Source of the DNA: Rhizobium sp. Root1203 | Lineage (GTDB): Bacteria; Pseudomonadota; Alphaproteobacteria; Rhizobiales; Rhizobiaceae | NCBI RefSeq assembly: GCF_001424945.1 | Contig: NZ_LMCW01000069.1 | Span: 118,107-182,106 of the forward strand | Direction: 5' to 3' | Length of the DNA stretch: 64,000 nt | Shown: piece by piece, positions 52,746-60,928 of the stretch | Layout of the letters: each line of letters starts with the position of its first letter | How positions within the stretch are numbered: position 1 is the first letter of the stretch | Notes under the pieces: generated by a model | Told to the model about the DNA's origin: nothing | The model's input: the letters and a program-made list of their open reading frames with translations, nothing else | Database searches by the model: none | Made by a program: the position numbers and the translations under genes

Positions 52746-53363
52746 ATGCAAGGAACGGTGGGCGTGCGGATCAAGGGATTCCTGGTGGCCATGATGGCCA
52801 TGTTTGCGATGTCGACAGCCGCGACGCCGGCTTCGACGAACACCCTCTCAATGGTGACCGGCGCTGCTACATCGCAGCCAATCGGGCACTACGAATTCTG
52901 CCAGACCCATCGCGACGAGTGCGGGGCGAACCGCATCACGGCAGCGGCCGAGATGTCGAATGAAAAATGGGCGCTCGTCCGCTCCGTCAACGCCACGGTC
53001 AACAACAGCATTACGCCGATGACGGACAAGGAAATCTACGGCAAGGACGAAGTCTGGGCTTATCCGACGACCGCCGGCGACTGCGAGGATTTTGCCCTTC
53101 TGAAGCGTCGAATCCTCATTCAGCGCGGTATTTCGCCGGCAAATCTTCTGATGACCGTGGTTCGCAAACCCGACGGCGAAGGCCACGCGATTTTGACGCT
53201 GCGCACGACGAAGGGCGACTTCGTTCTCGACAACCTCGCCTCCACCGTCAAGCCATGGTTCGAGACGCCCTACTCCTTCATCAAGCGCCAATCGAGCTAC
53301 AATGCAGGCCGCTGGGTCACGATCGAGAACGGCCGCGACGTGCTGGTCGGCGCGCTGAGATAA
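52746..53363 (+). CDS. BTLCP-family transglutaminase-like cysteine peptidase
   Basis: A 205-aa secreted protein of the bacterial transglutaminase-like cysteine proteinase family (DUF920). The signal peptide is FLVAMMAMFAMSTAATPAS, and the catalytic triad is complete: C113 (TAGDCEDFALLKR), H147 (GEGHAILTLRT) and D162 (FVLDNLAS). Related LapG proteins cleave surface adhesins under c-di-GMP control, but no lapD-like gene lies nearby, so the target is unknown. GTG 52764 is an alternative start. A strong terminator follows at 53385. Confidence 0.9.
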   Translation: MQGTVGVRIKGFLVAMMAMFAMSTAATPASTNTLSMVTGAATSQPIGHYEFCQTHRDECGANRITAAAEMSNEKWALVRSVNATVNNSITPMTDKEIYGKDEVWAYPTTAGDCEDFALLKRRILIQRGISPANLLMTVVRKPDGEGHAILTLRTTKGDFVLDNLASTVKPWFETPYSFIKRQSSYNAGRWVTIENGRDVLVGALR

Positions 53364-53384
53364 TCAGCGTAAGCGTAGACCAAC

Positions 53385-53413
53385 AAAGGCCGGCGTCATG
53401 CCGGCCTTTTTCG
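53385..53413 (+). terminator. Rho-independent terminator of the BTLCP gene
   Basis: AAGGCCGGC (53386-53394) and GCCGGCCTT (53400-53408) form a perfect 9-bp stem with a GTCAT loop followed by TTT. The minus side offers only TTTG, so it may weakly stop mbfA transcription too. Confidence 0.88.
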
Positions 53414-53423
53414 TTGGCAGGCG

Positions 53424-54407
53424 TCAACTGTTTCCAATCAAGATGCCGGCGCCGAGAACGAGCCCGCCACCGACGACCACCTGGAATGCGGCGCGCAGGA
53501 ACGGCGTTTCCATGTAGCGGTTCTGTATGAAGGCGATCGCCCAGAGTTCGAACACGGCGATGATGACGGCCAGCGTCGTTGCCGTCATAAAGTCCGGAAT
53601 CAAATACGGCAGCGTGTGGCCGAGACCGCCCAGCGCCGTCATGATTCCGCAGGCGAGGCCACGCTTGATGGGCGAACCGCGTCCGGAGATCTTGCCGTCA
53701 TCATGAGCGGCTTCGGTAAAGCCCATCGAGATACCGGCGCCGACGGATGCCGACATGCCGACAAGGAAGGTCTGCCAGGTGTCCTGCGTGGCGAACGCTG
53801 CCGCGAAAATCGGAGCCAGCGTCGAGACCGAGCCATCCATGAGGCCCGCCAGACCCGGCTGCACGTAGGTCAGCACGAATTGGCGCCGTACCGCCTTGTC
53901 CTCCTCCTGCCTCACCGCTTCGGGGGCGTGCTTCTCGCCGAGCATCCGCGTGATGTCTTCGTGGCCCTGCTCCGCGAGTGCCAGATCACCGAGCAGCTGG
54001 CGCGTCGGTGCATCGGCAACGCGGCTCGCCGCCTCGACGTAGAACCGATAGGCCTGCCGCTCCATGGCTTCGGCTTCGCCGCGGATCTTCTCCAGCGACA
54101 GGCTTCGCCGCAACCAATCCGGCTTGCGCTCATAGAAGCCCCTGACATGCTCCCGGCGGATCAAGGTGATGCGTTCCCCGAAGCGCTGCCGATAGATCGC
54201 GATCAGCGACCGGCGATGGGTATTCTCCACGTCGGCCATTTCCTCGAAGACCTTGGCAGAGGCAGGGTAAGTTGCCTTCAGCATGTCGGCATAGGCCAGA
54301 TAGATCCTGGCGTCGTCCTCTTCGGATCCGATGGCGAGTGCCAGGATTTCCTGCTCGGACAGAGACTCCAGGGAACGTTTTGGTGATCTGAAAAGACGGC
54401 TCAGCAT
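53424..54407 (-). CDS. mbfA: MbfA-type iron exporter (erythrin-VIT1 fusion)
   Basis: A 327-aa inner-membrane protein with two parts. Residues 1-165 form a ferritin-like erythrin domain with E-x-x-H motifs (VENTH at 60-64 and AEQGHEDI near 145) plus EAEAMERQAYRFY. The rest is a VIT1/CCC1 transporter domain (GLMDGSVSTLAPIFAAAFAT, MSASVGAGISMGFTEA, LRAAFQVVVGGGLVLGAG). MbfA exports iron and protects against iron and peroxide stress in Agrobacterium and Bradyrhizobium. A perfect Irr box sits 11 bp before its ATG, so repression by Irr under low iron is expected. Confidence 0.93.
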   Translation of the reverse strand: MLSRLFRSPKRSLESLSEQEILALAIGSEEDDARIYLAYADMLKATYPASAKVFEEMADVENTHRRSLIAIYRQRFGERITLIRREHVRGFYERKPDWLRRSLSLEKIRGEAEAMERQAYRFYVEAASRVADAPTRQLLGDLALAEQGHEDITRMLGEKHAPEAVRQEEDKAVRRQFVLTYVQPGLAGLMDGSVSTLAPIFAAAFATQDTWQTFLVGMSASVGAGISMGFTEAAHDDGKISGRGSPIKRGLACGIMTALGGLGHTLPYLIPDFMTATTLAVIIAVFELWAIAFIQNRYMETPFLRAAFQVVVGGGLVLGAGILIGNS

Positions 54408-54417
54408 GGCTTCCTCG

Positions 54418-54438
54418 ATTTTAGAATTATTCTAAAAT
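54418..54438 (-). promoter_or_regulatory. Irr binding site (ICE motif) upstream of mbfA
   Basis: A perfect palindrome with 9-bp arms, ATTTTAGAA and TTCTAAAAT, around TTA. It matches the rhizobial iron control element TTTAGAA-N3-TTCTAAA exactly. It lies immediately upstream of mbfA, where Irr binding would block transcription in iron-poor, haem-poor cells. Confidence 0.92.
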
Positions 54439-54728
54439 AAGGCGAGCCGAAATGGCGGTCAAGACCGTCAGGGCCGCGGCGTCGCGCGTGCCGGCATCGG
54501 GAAGATCTATCGTCGCCCGAGGAACGGGTTCCCAGTACAAAACCGGATGCGCCGTTTGATGGAATGTAAAACATTATGCACGCAAAAGTATATTAAGCGA
54601 TACTAACAATAGACTTTAGCCTAAACGAGCGAAAATGCCGGTTGAAATTTGCAACTATAGGGTTGCGCTATCGAGAAACCTCGGCATAGTGCAGGATGCA
54701 ATTTATTGCTTCATGAGGGAACACTAAA

Positions 54729-55076
54729 GTGCCAGATCCGGTGGATATTATTGTCGGCCAGAACATCAGAACGCTTCGTGCGAAAAGGCGGATCTCGCAG
54801 CTGGAACTGGGTGAGGCGCTGGATCTCACATTCCAGCAAATCCAGAAATACGAGAAGGGCAGCAATCGGGTATCCGCGAGCAAGCTGCACCAGATAGCCG
54901 TTTTCCTGGATGTGGATATATCGGCGCTGTTCGAAGGTGCCGACGCCGCGGCCAGACCGGGGTTGAGCCGGGAGGCATACGAACTGGGCGTGAGCTATGA
55001 CAAGCTACGCTCTGCAGCAGGCAAGGAAGCGGTCAAAACCATCCTCGACCTGATGAGCGGCGAAGCCTACGCCTAA
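54729..55076 (+). CDS. XRE family helix-turn-helix regulator
   Basis: A 115-aa DNA-binding protein with a Cro/CI-type five-helix domain at residues 8-65: IVGQNIRTLRAKRRISQLELGEALDLTFQQIQKYEKGSNRVSASKLHQIAVFLDV. This arrangement is common in alphaproteobacterial chromosomal regulators of the SinR-like class. The tail (EAYELGVSYDKLRSAAGKEAVKTILDLM) probably dimerises. GAGGGA is 7 bp before the GTG start. The 290 bp between mbfA and this gene contain the Irr box and AT-rich sequence but no other gene. Confidence 0.9.
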   Translation: MPDPVDIIVGQNIRTLRAKRRISQLELGEALDLTFQQIQKYEKGSNRVSASKLHQIAVFLDVDISALFEGADAAARPGLSREAYELGVSYDKLRSAAGKEAVKTILDLMSGEAYA

Positions 55077-55112
55077 ACCTTCGGGCCGTACCCAGACTCT
55101 ACCCGTCCCTGA

Positions 55113-55319
55113 TCAATGCAGATCGCGCTCGTGCAGCGCGACCAGCAAGTCGTCCTGCGTATGATGACCGGCATGGTAAAGGTCGATTGCGATGCTGGCG
55201 ATCGCCAGACCTTGCTGGCTGCGAAGCTTGATATTGCGCTCTGCGCACCACGTATAGAGTGCGCCTGCGAGTACGTCGACATCATCCGACTGCAAAGAAT
55301 TGCTGGCGGCTACCATCAT
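55113..55319 (-). CDS. Small hypothetical protein
   Basis: A 68-aa frame with no recognised family: MMVAASNSLQSDDVDVLAGALYTWCAERNIKLRSQQGLAIASIAI then LYHAGHHTQDDLLVALHERDLH. It has no signal peptide or membrane segment and is predicted mostly helical. I start it at ATG 55319 because AAGGG is about 8 bp upstream; 40 more codons open upstream are unlikely. It may follow or precede regulation by the convergent XRE gene, but nothing shows this. Confidence 0.55.
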   Translation of the reverse strand: MMVAASNSLQSDDVDVLAGALYTWCAERNIKLRSQQGLAIASIAIDLYHAGHHTQDDLLVALHERDLH

Positions 55320-55463
55320 GGAAGTTGCCCTTGGTTTGATTTTCCCCTGCGAGCATAGTGAAGACATTCGGCGCCGCTGAAAAGCGGGATCCGGAAGATG
55401 CGTTAACGCAAGACAGATGAACCGCGCGACCTGTTTCAAAATGAAACGAGGGCGTAAACTGCG

Positions 55464-57359
55464 CTATTCGGACGCCACCCTGAAGCCGTCCTGCGAGAAC
55501 GTGCAGGCCTCTATCGCGTCCAGCATCTTCTGGAATCGCGGATGATCACGTATCGAGTCCAGGTCCGAATCGTGCTCGAACCAGAGTATCTGGTAGCATG
55601 AGGACTGCGGCAGCAGGGCCTCGAGGATATCGAGCGCCGTGTCGCATTCATTGAGCAACGCGTAAACGCAGGCGACGTTGTACTGGGCGACGATATCGTC
55701 CGGATCGATCGCCTGGGCGCGCTTTACCCACTCCTTGGCGCGGGCGTGATCGCCCATGTGCGCCAATGCGAGCGCGCCCCTGTGAGCCGGGCCGGCATTC
55801 TCGGGGTGGCTTTCCAAGGCCCGCTCGGCTCGTTCTATGCCGATGCGCGCCCAATTCTGCCGGTCTTCCTGGCGGCCGAGCGAACGCGAGGCACTCATCA
55901 GATGGATGGGCGACAGGTAATCGTCGGGGCGTATCTGCGACGCCCTGGTGAAGAACGCGACCGCACTCTCGAATTTCCCCTGCATGAACAGGAAGCGCCC
56001 GTAGTGAAAATTGGCCTCATAGAGATCGGGCTCCAGCGCCAGGGCTTTCTCGAACTCGACCAGTGCTTGCTCGTCGCGCCCGTCCTGATGCAGCGCCAGC
56101 CCGCGCGAGGCGTGCGCCTCGGCCAGGTTCGGATCCAGCGCCAGCGCCTTGGCGGTGAGCTCCAGAATGCCTTCGAGCGTATAGTCCCCCGCGTGCCAAT
56201 CCCGCAGGGCGGATTCGCAGTCGGCGATCCCGGCGTAGGCGCGAGCATAATCCGGGTCGAGCGCGACCGCAGTCGAAAACATCCGGCGCGCCATGAGCAG
56301 GTAGTGCCTGGTCCAGGTGTGCGAAAACTGCCGGCCTCTCAGATAGTAGGTGTAGGCTTCGACATTGCGGGTCGGCTCGCTCGATATCGCCTGCTTCTCT
56401 GCCGGCAGCAGCTTGATCTTGAGCTGATCGACGATGGCATTGGTAATCTCGTCCTGGATGGCGAAGATATCCGTCAGGTCGCGATCGAAGCGGTCGGCCC
56501 ATATATGCGTGCCATTCCTCGCGTCAATCAGCTGTCCTGTGATGCGAACACGTTCGCCGGCCTTGCGCACGCTGCCCTGCAGCACGAAGTTGACGCCGAG
56601 CTCCGCGGCCGCCTGTTTCACCTGCACGGACTTTCCCTTGTAGGTGAACGCGGTATTTCGCGCGACCACATAGAGGTTCGAGATCTTCGAGAGATCGGTA
56701 ATGATATCTTCCGTGATGCCGTCGGAGAAATACTCCTGCTCCGGATCACCGCTCATGTTGGTGAAGGGCAAGACGGCGACCAGTTGCTTGTGTTTCTCCC
56801 TGGCAGCCGCCAGCGCCGCCTCGTTGACCTTCAGAGGCAAGGCGCGCCTGGCGGAGATCGAATAGACCCTGACGGGCTTTTCGATGTTCTTCAGCGCATA
56901 CTCGCCCCTGTCCTCGAACGACAGGCTGAGCCGGGTTCCCACATGATCCCTGGCGGACGCGGAAATCGCTATTCCTCCAGGGTCGGCGATCGCTTCCAGA
57001 CGTGCGGCAACGTTGACGCCGTCGCCGAAGATGTCGCCGTCCTCAACGATCACGTCGCCGAGATGGATGCCGATTCGAAATTCGATGCGCTGATCGTCGG
57101 CAACGGCCTTGTTGCGCTCAGCCATCGCCTGCTGCATCTCGCTGGCGCAGGCAACCGCGTTGACGATGCTGGAAAACTCCACCAGCATGCCGTCGCCCGT
57201 CAGCTTGACGATACGGCCGCGGCAATGCGCAATCTTCGGGTCTACCAGCTCGCTGCGGCAGAGCTTCACCGCATCCAGCGTTGCCTGTTCGTCGGTGGTC
57301 ATCAACCGGCTGTAACCGACGATCTCTGCTGCGAGAATAGCTGCAAGACGGCGTTCCAA
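55464..57359 (-). CDS. Class III adenylate/guanylate cyclase with TPR domain
   Basis: A 631-aa protein. Residues 1-170 are a class III nucleotide cyclase domain (LAAILAAEIVGYSRLM, KLTGDGMLVEF, IGIHLGDVIVEDGDIFGDGVNVAARLEA). The first metal Asp is Glu 12, while the second, D56, is kept. Residues 195-330 are a TolB-like module (AVLPFTNMSGDPEQEYFSDGITEDIITDLS), and 340-600 carry tetratricopeptide-like repeats (NLAEAHASRGLALHQDGRDEQALVEFEKALALEPDLYEANFHYGRFLF). Rhizobial genomes encode many such proteins; signals and products are mostly unknown. Substitution of the Asp may reduce or abolish cyclase activity. Confidence 0.87.
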   Translation of the reverse strand: MERRLAAILAAEIVGYSRLMTTDEQATLDAVKLCRSELVDPKIAHCRGRIVKLTGDGMLVEFSSIVNAVACASEMQQAMAERNKAVADDQRIEFRIGIHLGDVIVEDGDIFGDGVNVAARLEAIADPGGIAISASARDHVGTRLSLSFEDRGEYALKNIEKPVRVYSISARRALPLKVNEAALAAAREKHKQLVAVLPFTNMSGDPEQEYFSDGITEDIITDLSKISNLYVVARNTAFTYKGKSVQVKQAAAELGVNFVLQGSVRKAGERVRITGQLIDARNGTHIWADRFDRDLTDIFAIQDEITNAIVDQLKIKLLPAEKQAISSEPTRNVEAYTYYLRGRQFSHTWTRHYLLMARRMFSTAVALDPDYARAYAGIADCESALRDWHAGDYTLEGILELTAKALALDPNLAEAHASRGLALHQDGRDEQALVEFEKALALEPDLYEANFHYGRFLFMQGKFESAVAFFTRASQIRPDDYLSPIHLMSASRSLGRQEDRQNWARIGIERAERALESHPENAGPAHRGALALAHMGDHARAKEWVKRAQAIDPDDIVAQYNVACVYALLNECDTALDILEALLPQSSCYQILWFEHDSDLDSIRDHPRFQKMLDAIEACTFSQDGFRVASE

Positions 57360-57510
57360 GTGAACCTCGGCGCTGACTGAACAATCACGGGTGAAGTCTA
57401 TTCTATTATAAACCCATGCCGATAGAATTAGACTAAACTAATAGAGAGCTTAAAAATACAAAAGTCGAGTCTCTTCGACAAGAACATATCGGCTTATTCA
57501 TCGACAAAAT

Positions 57511-57537
57511 AGAAAAGCCCGGTTGAAACAACCGGGC
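57511..57537 (-). terminator. Rho-independent terminator of dnaJ
   Basis: On the minus strand GCCCGGTT (57537-57530) pairs with AACCGGGC (57524-57517) across a short loop and is followed by TTTTCT. It starts 28 bp after the dnaJ stop. Confidence 0.9.
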
Positions 57538-57564
57538 CTTGGCGATGCGAGCGGACGGCTGGCA

Positions 57565-58692
57565 TCAGTTCTCGAAGAATTCCTTCATCCGCGCAAAGAA
57601 GCCGGTCGACTGCGGATTGTTCTCCTTCGAAGACAGCTCTTCGAATTCCTGCAACAGCTCGCGCTGGCGCTTGGTGAGTTTCTGCGGCGTCTCGATCTGG
57701 ATCTGGATGTAGAGATCGCCCGTCTGCGCCGAGCGCAGAACCGGCATCCCCTTGGCCTTGAGGCGGAACTGCTTGCCGGCCTGCGTGCCTTCCGGCACGG
57801 TCACGCGCGACTTGGTGCCGTCAAGGGTCGCCACGTCGAACGTACCGCCAAGCGCTGCCGTCGTCATCGAGATCGGGATGGCGCAGTAGAGGTCGGCCCC
57901 GTCGCGCTGATAGAACTCATGCGGCTTGACGGAGAGGAAGATGTAGAGATCGCCCGCCGGTCCGCCACGGGTTCCGGCTTCGCCCTCGCCCTGCAGGCGG
58001 ATCCGCGTGCCGTCCTCGATGCCCGACGGAATGTTGACGGAGAGCGAACGCTCTTCAGTCACCCGGCCCTGCCCGTGACACTTGGTGCATGGATCAGGAA
58101 TGATCTGGCCGCGGCCATGGCAGGTGGGGCAGGTCCGCTCGATCGAGAAGAAACCCTGCGCGGCACGAACACGACCGGACCCCTGGCAGGTGCCGCAGGT
58201 CTTCGGCTGCGTTCCCGGCTTGGCGCCGGAACCGGAACAGACGTCGCAGGTGATCGACGTCGGAACGCGGATCTGCGCGGTCTTGCCGGAAAAGGCTTCT
58301 TCCAGCGAAATTTCCATGTTGTAGCGAAGATCGGCGCCGCGCTCGCGTCCACCGGCGGAACGCTGCCGCTGCCGGCCGCCGCCCATCATCTCGCCGAAGA
58401 TATCCTCGAAGATGTCCGAGAAGCCGCCACCGGCAAAACCGCCGCCGCCGCCACCCATGCCGCCATGCTCGAATGCTGCGTGACCGTAGCGGTCGTAGGC
58501 CGCCCGCTTCTGCGGATCCTTCAGCGTTTCGTAGGCTTCGTTGATTTCCTTGAATTTGTGCTCGGCGCTGTGGTCGTCCGGATTCTTGTCCGGATGGTAT
58601 TTCATGGCCAGCTTGCGGAAAGCGCTCTTCAGCTCTTTATCGTCCGCCGTCTTGGCGACACCCAGCGTTTCATAAAAATCGGCTTTTGCCAT
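57565..58692 (-). CDS. dnaJ: Chaperone DnaJ
   Basis: A 375-aa class I Hsp40 that recruits substrates to DnaK and stimulates its ATPase. It has the J domain with HPD (AMKYHPDKNPD), a Gly/Phe-rich linker (HGGMGGGGGGFAGGGFSDIF), four C-x-x-C-x-G-x-G zinc-finger repeats (CDVCSGSG, CGTCQGSG, CPTCHGRG, CTKCHGQG) and the C-terminal substrate domains. It follows dnaK on the same strand after 83 bp that contain a hairpin, and a terminator closes it. Confidence 0.98.
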   Translation of the reverse strand: MAKADFYETLGVAKTADDKELKSAFRKLAMKYHPDKNPDDHSAEHKFKEINEAYETLKDPQKRAAYDRYGHAAFEHGGMGGGGGGFAGGGFSDIFEDIFGEMMGGGRQRQRSAGGRERGADLRYNMEISLEEAFSGKTAQIRVPTSITCDVCSGSGAKPGTQPKTCGTCQGSGRVRAAQGFFSIERTCPTCHGRGQIIPDPCTKCHGQGRVTEERSLSVNIPSGIEDGTRIRLQGEGEAGTRGGPAGDLYIFLSVKPHEFYQRDGADLYCAIPISMTTAALGGTFDVATLDGTKSRVTVPEGTQAGKQFRLKAKGMPVLRSAQTGDLYIQIQIETPQKLTKRQRELLQEFEELSSKENNPQSTGFFARMKEFFEN

Positions 58693-58719
58693 TAAGGATC
58701 AGACCCCGGAAATGGATAT

Positions 58720-58743
58720 CCGGCTGCCATGGTGAGCAGCCGG
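58720..58743. other. Hairpin between dnaK and dnaJ
   Basis: CCGGCTGC (58720-58727) and GCAGCCGG (58736-58743) form a perfect 8-bp stem with an 8-base loop and no T-tract. It lies in the 83-bp dnaK-dnaJ gap and could set the ratio of the two products by partial termination or mRNA processing. Confidence 0.5.
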
Positions 58744-58775
58744 AATGTCAGTTTCAAGCTTGACCGTTTGGTCGC

Positions 58776-60692
58776 TTACGCGGACTTCTTGCGGTCGTCG
58801 TCCTTGACTTCTTCGTAGTCGGCATCGACGACATTGTCGTCGCCACCTTCTGCGGAGGCATCGGCCGAGCCGCCTTCGGCCTGCTGGGCTTCATAGATCG
58901 CCTGACCGAGCTTCATGGATACTTCCATGAGCGTCTGGGTCTTCGCCTTGATGTCCTCGGCATCCGGGTCGGTTGCTTCGGTAGCAGACTTCAGCGCTGC
59001 GATCGCATCGGAGATCGCCGTGCGATCGGCTTCGGAAACCTTGTCGCCATAGTCCTTCAGCGACTTCTCGCTTGAGTGGACAAGGCTTTCGGCCTGGTTC
59101 TTTGCTTCCACGCCTTCGCGACGCTTCTTGTCCGATTCGGCATTGGCTTCGGCATCCTTGACCATCTTTTCGATATCGGCGTCGGAGAGACCACCGGAAG
59201 CCTGGATGCGGATCTGCTGTTCCTTGCCGGTGCCCTTGTCCTTGGCGGACACCTGCACGATGCCGTTGGCGTCGATGTCAAAGGTGACTTCGATCTGCGG
59301 CATGCCACGCGGTGCCGGCGGCAGGCCAACGAGGTCGAACTGACCGAGCAGCTTGTTGTCGGCAGCCATTTCGCGCTCGCCCTGCGAAACGCGGATGGTG
59401 ACGGCCTGCTGGTTGTCGTCAGCGGTCGAGAAGGTCTGCGACTTCTTCGTCGGGATCGTGGTGTTACGCTCGATCAGACGCGTGAAGACGCCACCCAGGG
59501 TTTCGATGCCGAGAGACAGCGGGGTTACGTCGAGGAGCAGAACGTCCTTGACGTCGCCCTGCAGAACACCGGCCTGGATGGCGGCGCCGAGGGCTACCAC
59601 TTCGTCCGGGTTGACGCCCTTGTGAGGCTCCTTGCCGAACAGCTGCTTGACGACTTCCTGGACCTTCGGCATGCGGCTCATGCCGCCGACGAGAACCACT
59701 TCATCGATTTCAGCCGGGGTCACGCCAGCGTCCTTCAGAGCCGCCTTGCAAGGCGCGATGGTGCGCTGGACCAGATCGTCGACCAGGCTCTCAAGCTTGG
59801 CGCGCGTCAGCTTCAGTGTCAGGTGCTTCGGACCGGTCGCATCCGCCGTGATGAACGGGAGGTTGATTTCGGTCTGCTGGGCAGAGGACAGTTCGATCTT
59901 CGCCTTTTCAGCGGCTTCCTTGAGGCGCTGCAGGGCAAGCTTGTCGCCCTTGAGGTCGATGCCGTTGTCCTTCTTGAACTCGCCGACGAGATATTCGACG
60001 AGACGCATGTCGAAGTCTTCACCGCCAAGGAAGGTATCGCCGTTGGTGGACTTCACTTCGAAGACGCCGTCACCGATTTCGAGGATCGAGATATCGAAGG
60101 TACCGCCACCAAGGTCGTAAACGGCGATCGTCTTGCCGTCCTTCTTGTCGAGACCGTAGGCAAGCGCTGCCGCCGTCGGCTCGTTGATGATGCGAAGAAC
60201 CTCAAGACCGGCGATCCTGCCTGCATCCTTGGTTGCCTGGCGTTGCGCGTCGTTGAAATATGCGGGAACAGTGATGACGGCCTTCTCGACCTTTTCACCG
60301 AGATAGGATTCTGCGGTTTCCTTCATCTTCTGAAGGATCATCGCGGAAATCTGTGCGGGAGAGTAACCCTTGCCCTGGGCTTCGACCCAGGCATCGCCGT
60401 TGTCACCCTTGACGATGTCGAAAGGAACGAGGCCCTTGTCCTTTTCGACGGTCGGATCTTCGTAGCGGCGGCCGATCAGGCGCTTGACAGCGAAGAGGGT
60501 ATTCGTCGGGTTGGTGACCGCCTGGCGCTTTGCCGGCTGGCCGACGAGGCGTTCGCCGTCATCGGAAAATGCCACCATCGAAGGCGTCGTGCGCGCACCT
60601 TCGGCATTCTCAATGACCTTTGCGTCTTTGCCGTCCATGACAGCGACGCAGGAATTCGTTGTTCCAAGGTCGATACCAATTACTTTTGCCAT
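58776..60692 (-). CDS. dnaK: Chaperone DnaK (Hsp70)
   Basis: A 638-aa ATP-dependent chaperone. The N-terminal actin-like ATPase domain shows GIDLGTTNSCVAVMDG, IINEPTAAALAYGLD, VYDLGGGTFDISILE and VLVGGMSRMPKVQ. The substrate-binding domain and acidic end (DADYEEVKDDDRKKSA) are complete. I start it at ATG 60692 (AKVIGIDLGTT...), with GGAGAGA upstream; the 15 codons before it are part of the leader. An RpoH-type promoter lies about 115 bp upstream at 60806-60834. Confidence 0.99.
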   Translation of the reverse strand: MAKVIGIDLGTTNSCVAVMDGKDAKVIENAEGARTTPSMVAFSDDGERLVGQPAKRQAVTNPTNTLFAVKRLIGRRYEDPTVEKDKGLVPFDIVKGDNGDAWVEAQGKGYSPAQISAMILQKMKETAESYLGEKVEKAVITVPAYFNDAQRQATKDAGRIAGLEVLRIINEPTAAALAYGLDKKDGKTIAVYDLGGGTFDISILEIGDGVFEVKSTNGDTFLGGEDFDMRLVEYLVGEFKKDNGIDLKGDKLALQRLKEAAEKAKIELSSAQQTEINLPFITADATGPKHLTLKLTRAKLESLVDDLVQRTIAPCKAALKDAGVTPAEIDEVVLVGGMSRMPKVQEVVKQLFGKEPHKGVNPDEVVALGAAIQAGVLQGDVKDVLLLDVTPLSLGIETLGGVFTRLIERNTTIPTKKSQTFSTADDNQQAVTIRVSQGEREMAADNKLLGQFDLVGLPPAPRGMPQIEVTFDIDANGIVQVSAKDKGTGKEQQIRIQASGGLSDADIEKMVKDAEANAESDKKRREGVEAKNQAESLVHSSEKSLKDYGDKVSEADRTAISDAIAALKSATEATDPDAEDIKAKTQTLMEVSMKLGQAIYEAQQAEGGSADASAEGGDDNVVDADYEEVKDDDRKKSA

Positions 60693-60805
60693 GTCATTCT
60701 CTCCTTGAAGCAAGCTGTCGGAACCCCGAGAAGGCATTTCGCTGACAGCCCCTTACGGGATTGGTCTTTAGGATTAACGCAATCGTGATTGCGGTGATGC
60801 GGCGT

Positions 60806-60834
60806 ATATAAGGAGCGGTTTTCGCGACTGCAAG
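60806..60834 (-). promoter_or_regulatory. RpoH (sigma-32) heat-shock promoter of dnaK
   Basis: On the minus strand CTTG (60834-60831) is followed after 18 bp by CTTATAT (60812-60806), an exact match to the alphaproteobacterial RpoH consensus CTTG-N17/18-CYTATNT. It would start the dnaK mRNA with an untranslated leader of about 105 bases. Confidence 0.9.
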
Positions 60835-60928
60835 GCGGGAAATAGGCTGAAAACCGGCAAAACGAGCCTACGACGATTAATTTTCACAGCGGCGCGATCA
60901 GCGCATTTTTTCTTTCAGCGCTGCGCCA

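Noticed and set aside
55746..57380. 544-aa plus-strand frame opposite the cyclase-TPR gene
   Set aside because: Fully antisense to a gene with clear domains; no start signal.
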